The notes under the pieces are model-generated. The model was given only the letters and a program-made list of their open reading frames with translations, was not told the origin of the DNA and did not search any database. From UA16 sp002292325 (GTDB taxonomy: Bacteria; Bacteroidota; Bacteroidia; Flavobacteriales_D; Sanyastnellaceae): DNA of 64,000 nt. Positions within the stretch are counted from its first letter, which is position 1, and the number at the start of each line of letters is the position of its first letter. The stretch is taken from positions 310,001-374,000 of the forward strand of contig CALSRC010000001.1 of assembly GCA_943788645.1 (NCBI GenBank), written 5' to 3'. This document shows positions 63,771 to 64,000 of the stretch, one piece after another. The translations under genes were made by a program, and so were the position numbers.

Positions 63771-64000
63771 TGCGAAAGCAAACTTAGGGATTCCTAAAGT
63801 GAAGCAGTGGGATTTTATGCGCCATTGTCCGCGAATTTGCGAGTGAATGTGGAGTTGGGAAAAGGCACTTTGTCCGGAATATTGCGTCGTCTGCAATCGG
63901 TGGTTGTTGGATGCATCTACTTGGATATTGGCCTGCGATATTTGCGCATCTGATTGGCCGGATTTGTACCATTCAGAAGGATCTACTTTGATGCGAGAAC
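63771..64000 (-). other. Open frame running off the right edge, upstream of DUF72
   Basis: The DUF72 frame continues without a stop to base 64000, reading IKVDPSEWYKSGQSDAQISQ and further polar sequence to SKSHCFTL-like ends (IKSHCFTLGIPKFAFA). It looks more like the end of another exported protein than like DUF72. No stop separates the two, so either the true stop is hidden by an indel or the genes are fused. I do not recognise the product. Confidence 0.3.
63779..63786 (-). promoter_or_regulatory. -7 promoter box of the DUF72 gene
   Basis: On the minus strand, TAAGTTTG is a perfect TAnnTTTG. It lies eight bases before the DUF72 ATG and supports the start at 63770. No -33 TTG was found at a suitable distance. 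Confidence 0.45.

Overview
The window reads as chromosome of a Bacteroidota bacterium, probably Flavobacteriales-like. The genus cannot be told. The evidence is the repeated -7 promoter box TAnnTTTG, a TonB-dependent receptor with a carboxypeptidase-like N-terminal domain, a five-helix SdhC with SdhA and SdhB, a SecA of 1116 residues with a C-terminal zinc motif, and an XRE-S24 fusion in the place of a classical LexA. Most genes are core housekeeping. There is no phage, insertion sequence, CRISPR array, rRNA or tRNA that I can see.

Layout. 0-4.2 kb: end of a class A penicillin-binding protein, CoA-transferase subunits scoA/scoB, gltX and ssb. 4.2-7.8 kb: sdhCAB. 7.8-10.6 kb: a small secreted HMA metal-binding protein and a TonB receptor. 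10.6-18.1 kb: a mutagenic DNA-repair unit, with dinB, a SRAP/HMCES-type protein and a dnaE2-type polymerase in one operon. A metalloprotease gene lies between it and an XRE-S24 (LexA-like) repressor gene. The repair operon and the repressor gene each carry the same 21-bp palindrome just before the start codon, which suggests one self-regulated SOS-like circuit. 18.1-23.3 kb: nfu and two secreted amidohydrolase-family proteins. 23.3-30.6 kb: a minus-strand run aspS, bacilliredoxin, membrane protein, trpS, DUF4139 protein. 30.7-40.7 kb: pccB, a redoxin, queA, truB, mfd, fbp, rsmA and a damaged DUF4286 gene.

40.7-48.2 kb holds the largest accessory feature: a secreted repeat protein of about 2320 residues with three repeat classes, including six near-identical 138-bp tandem units, followed by a small secreted protein with dockerin-like motifs. 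48.2-52.0 kb: serS, a lipoprotein and a TPR protein. 52.0-53.8 kb: rpmA, rplU and an EamA transporter. 53.9-55.4 kb: an HMA lipoprotein and ctaA. 55.4-59.0 kb: nrdBA. 59.5-62.8 kb: secA. After that comes a DUF72 gene.

Two features cut across the window. First, between about 27.4 and 52.8 kb many genes carry one-base (in one case possibly two-base) frameshifts, mostly in or next to short homopolymers. They include essential genes (aspS, serS, rplU, rpmA), so they look like sequencing errors rather than decay. I annotate those genes over their full reconstructed span; in seven of them the span length agrees with the inferred indels modulo 3. Second, five genes have a perfect TAnnTTTG box exactly four bases before ATG, which predicts leaderless or nearly leaderless transcripts.
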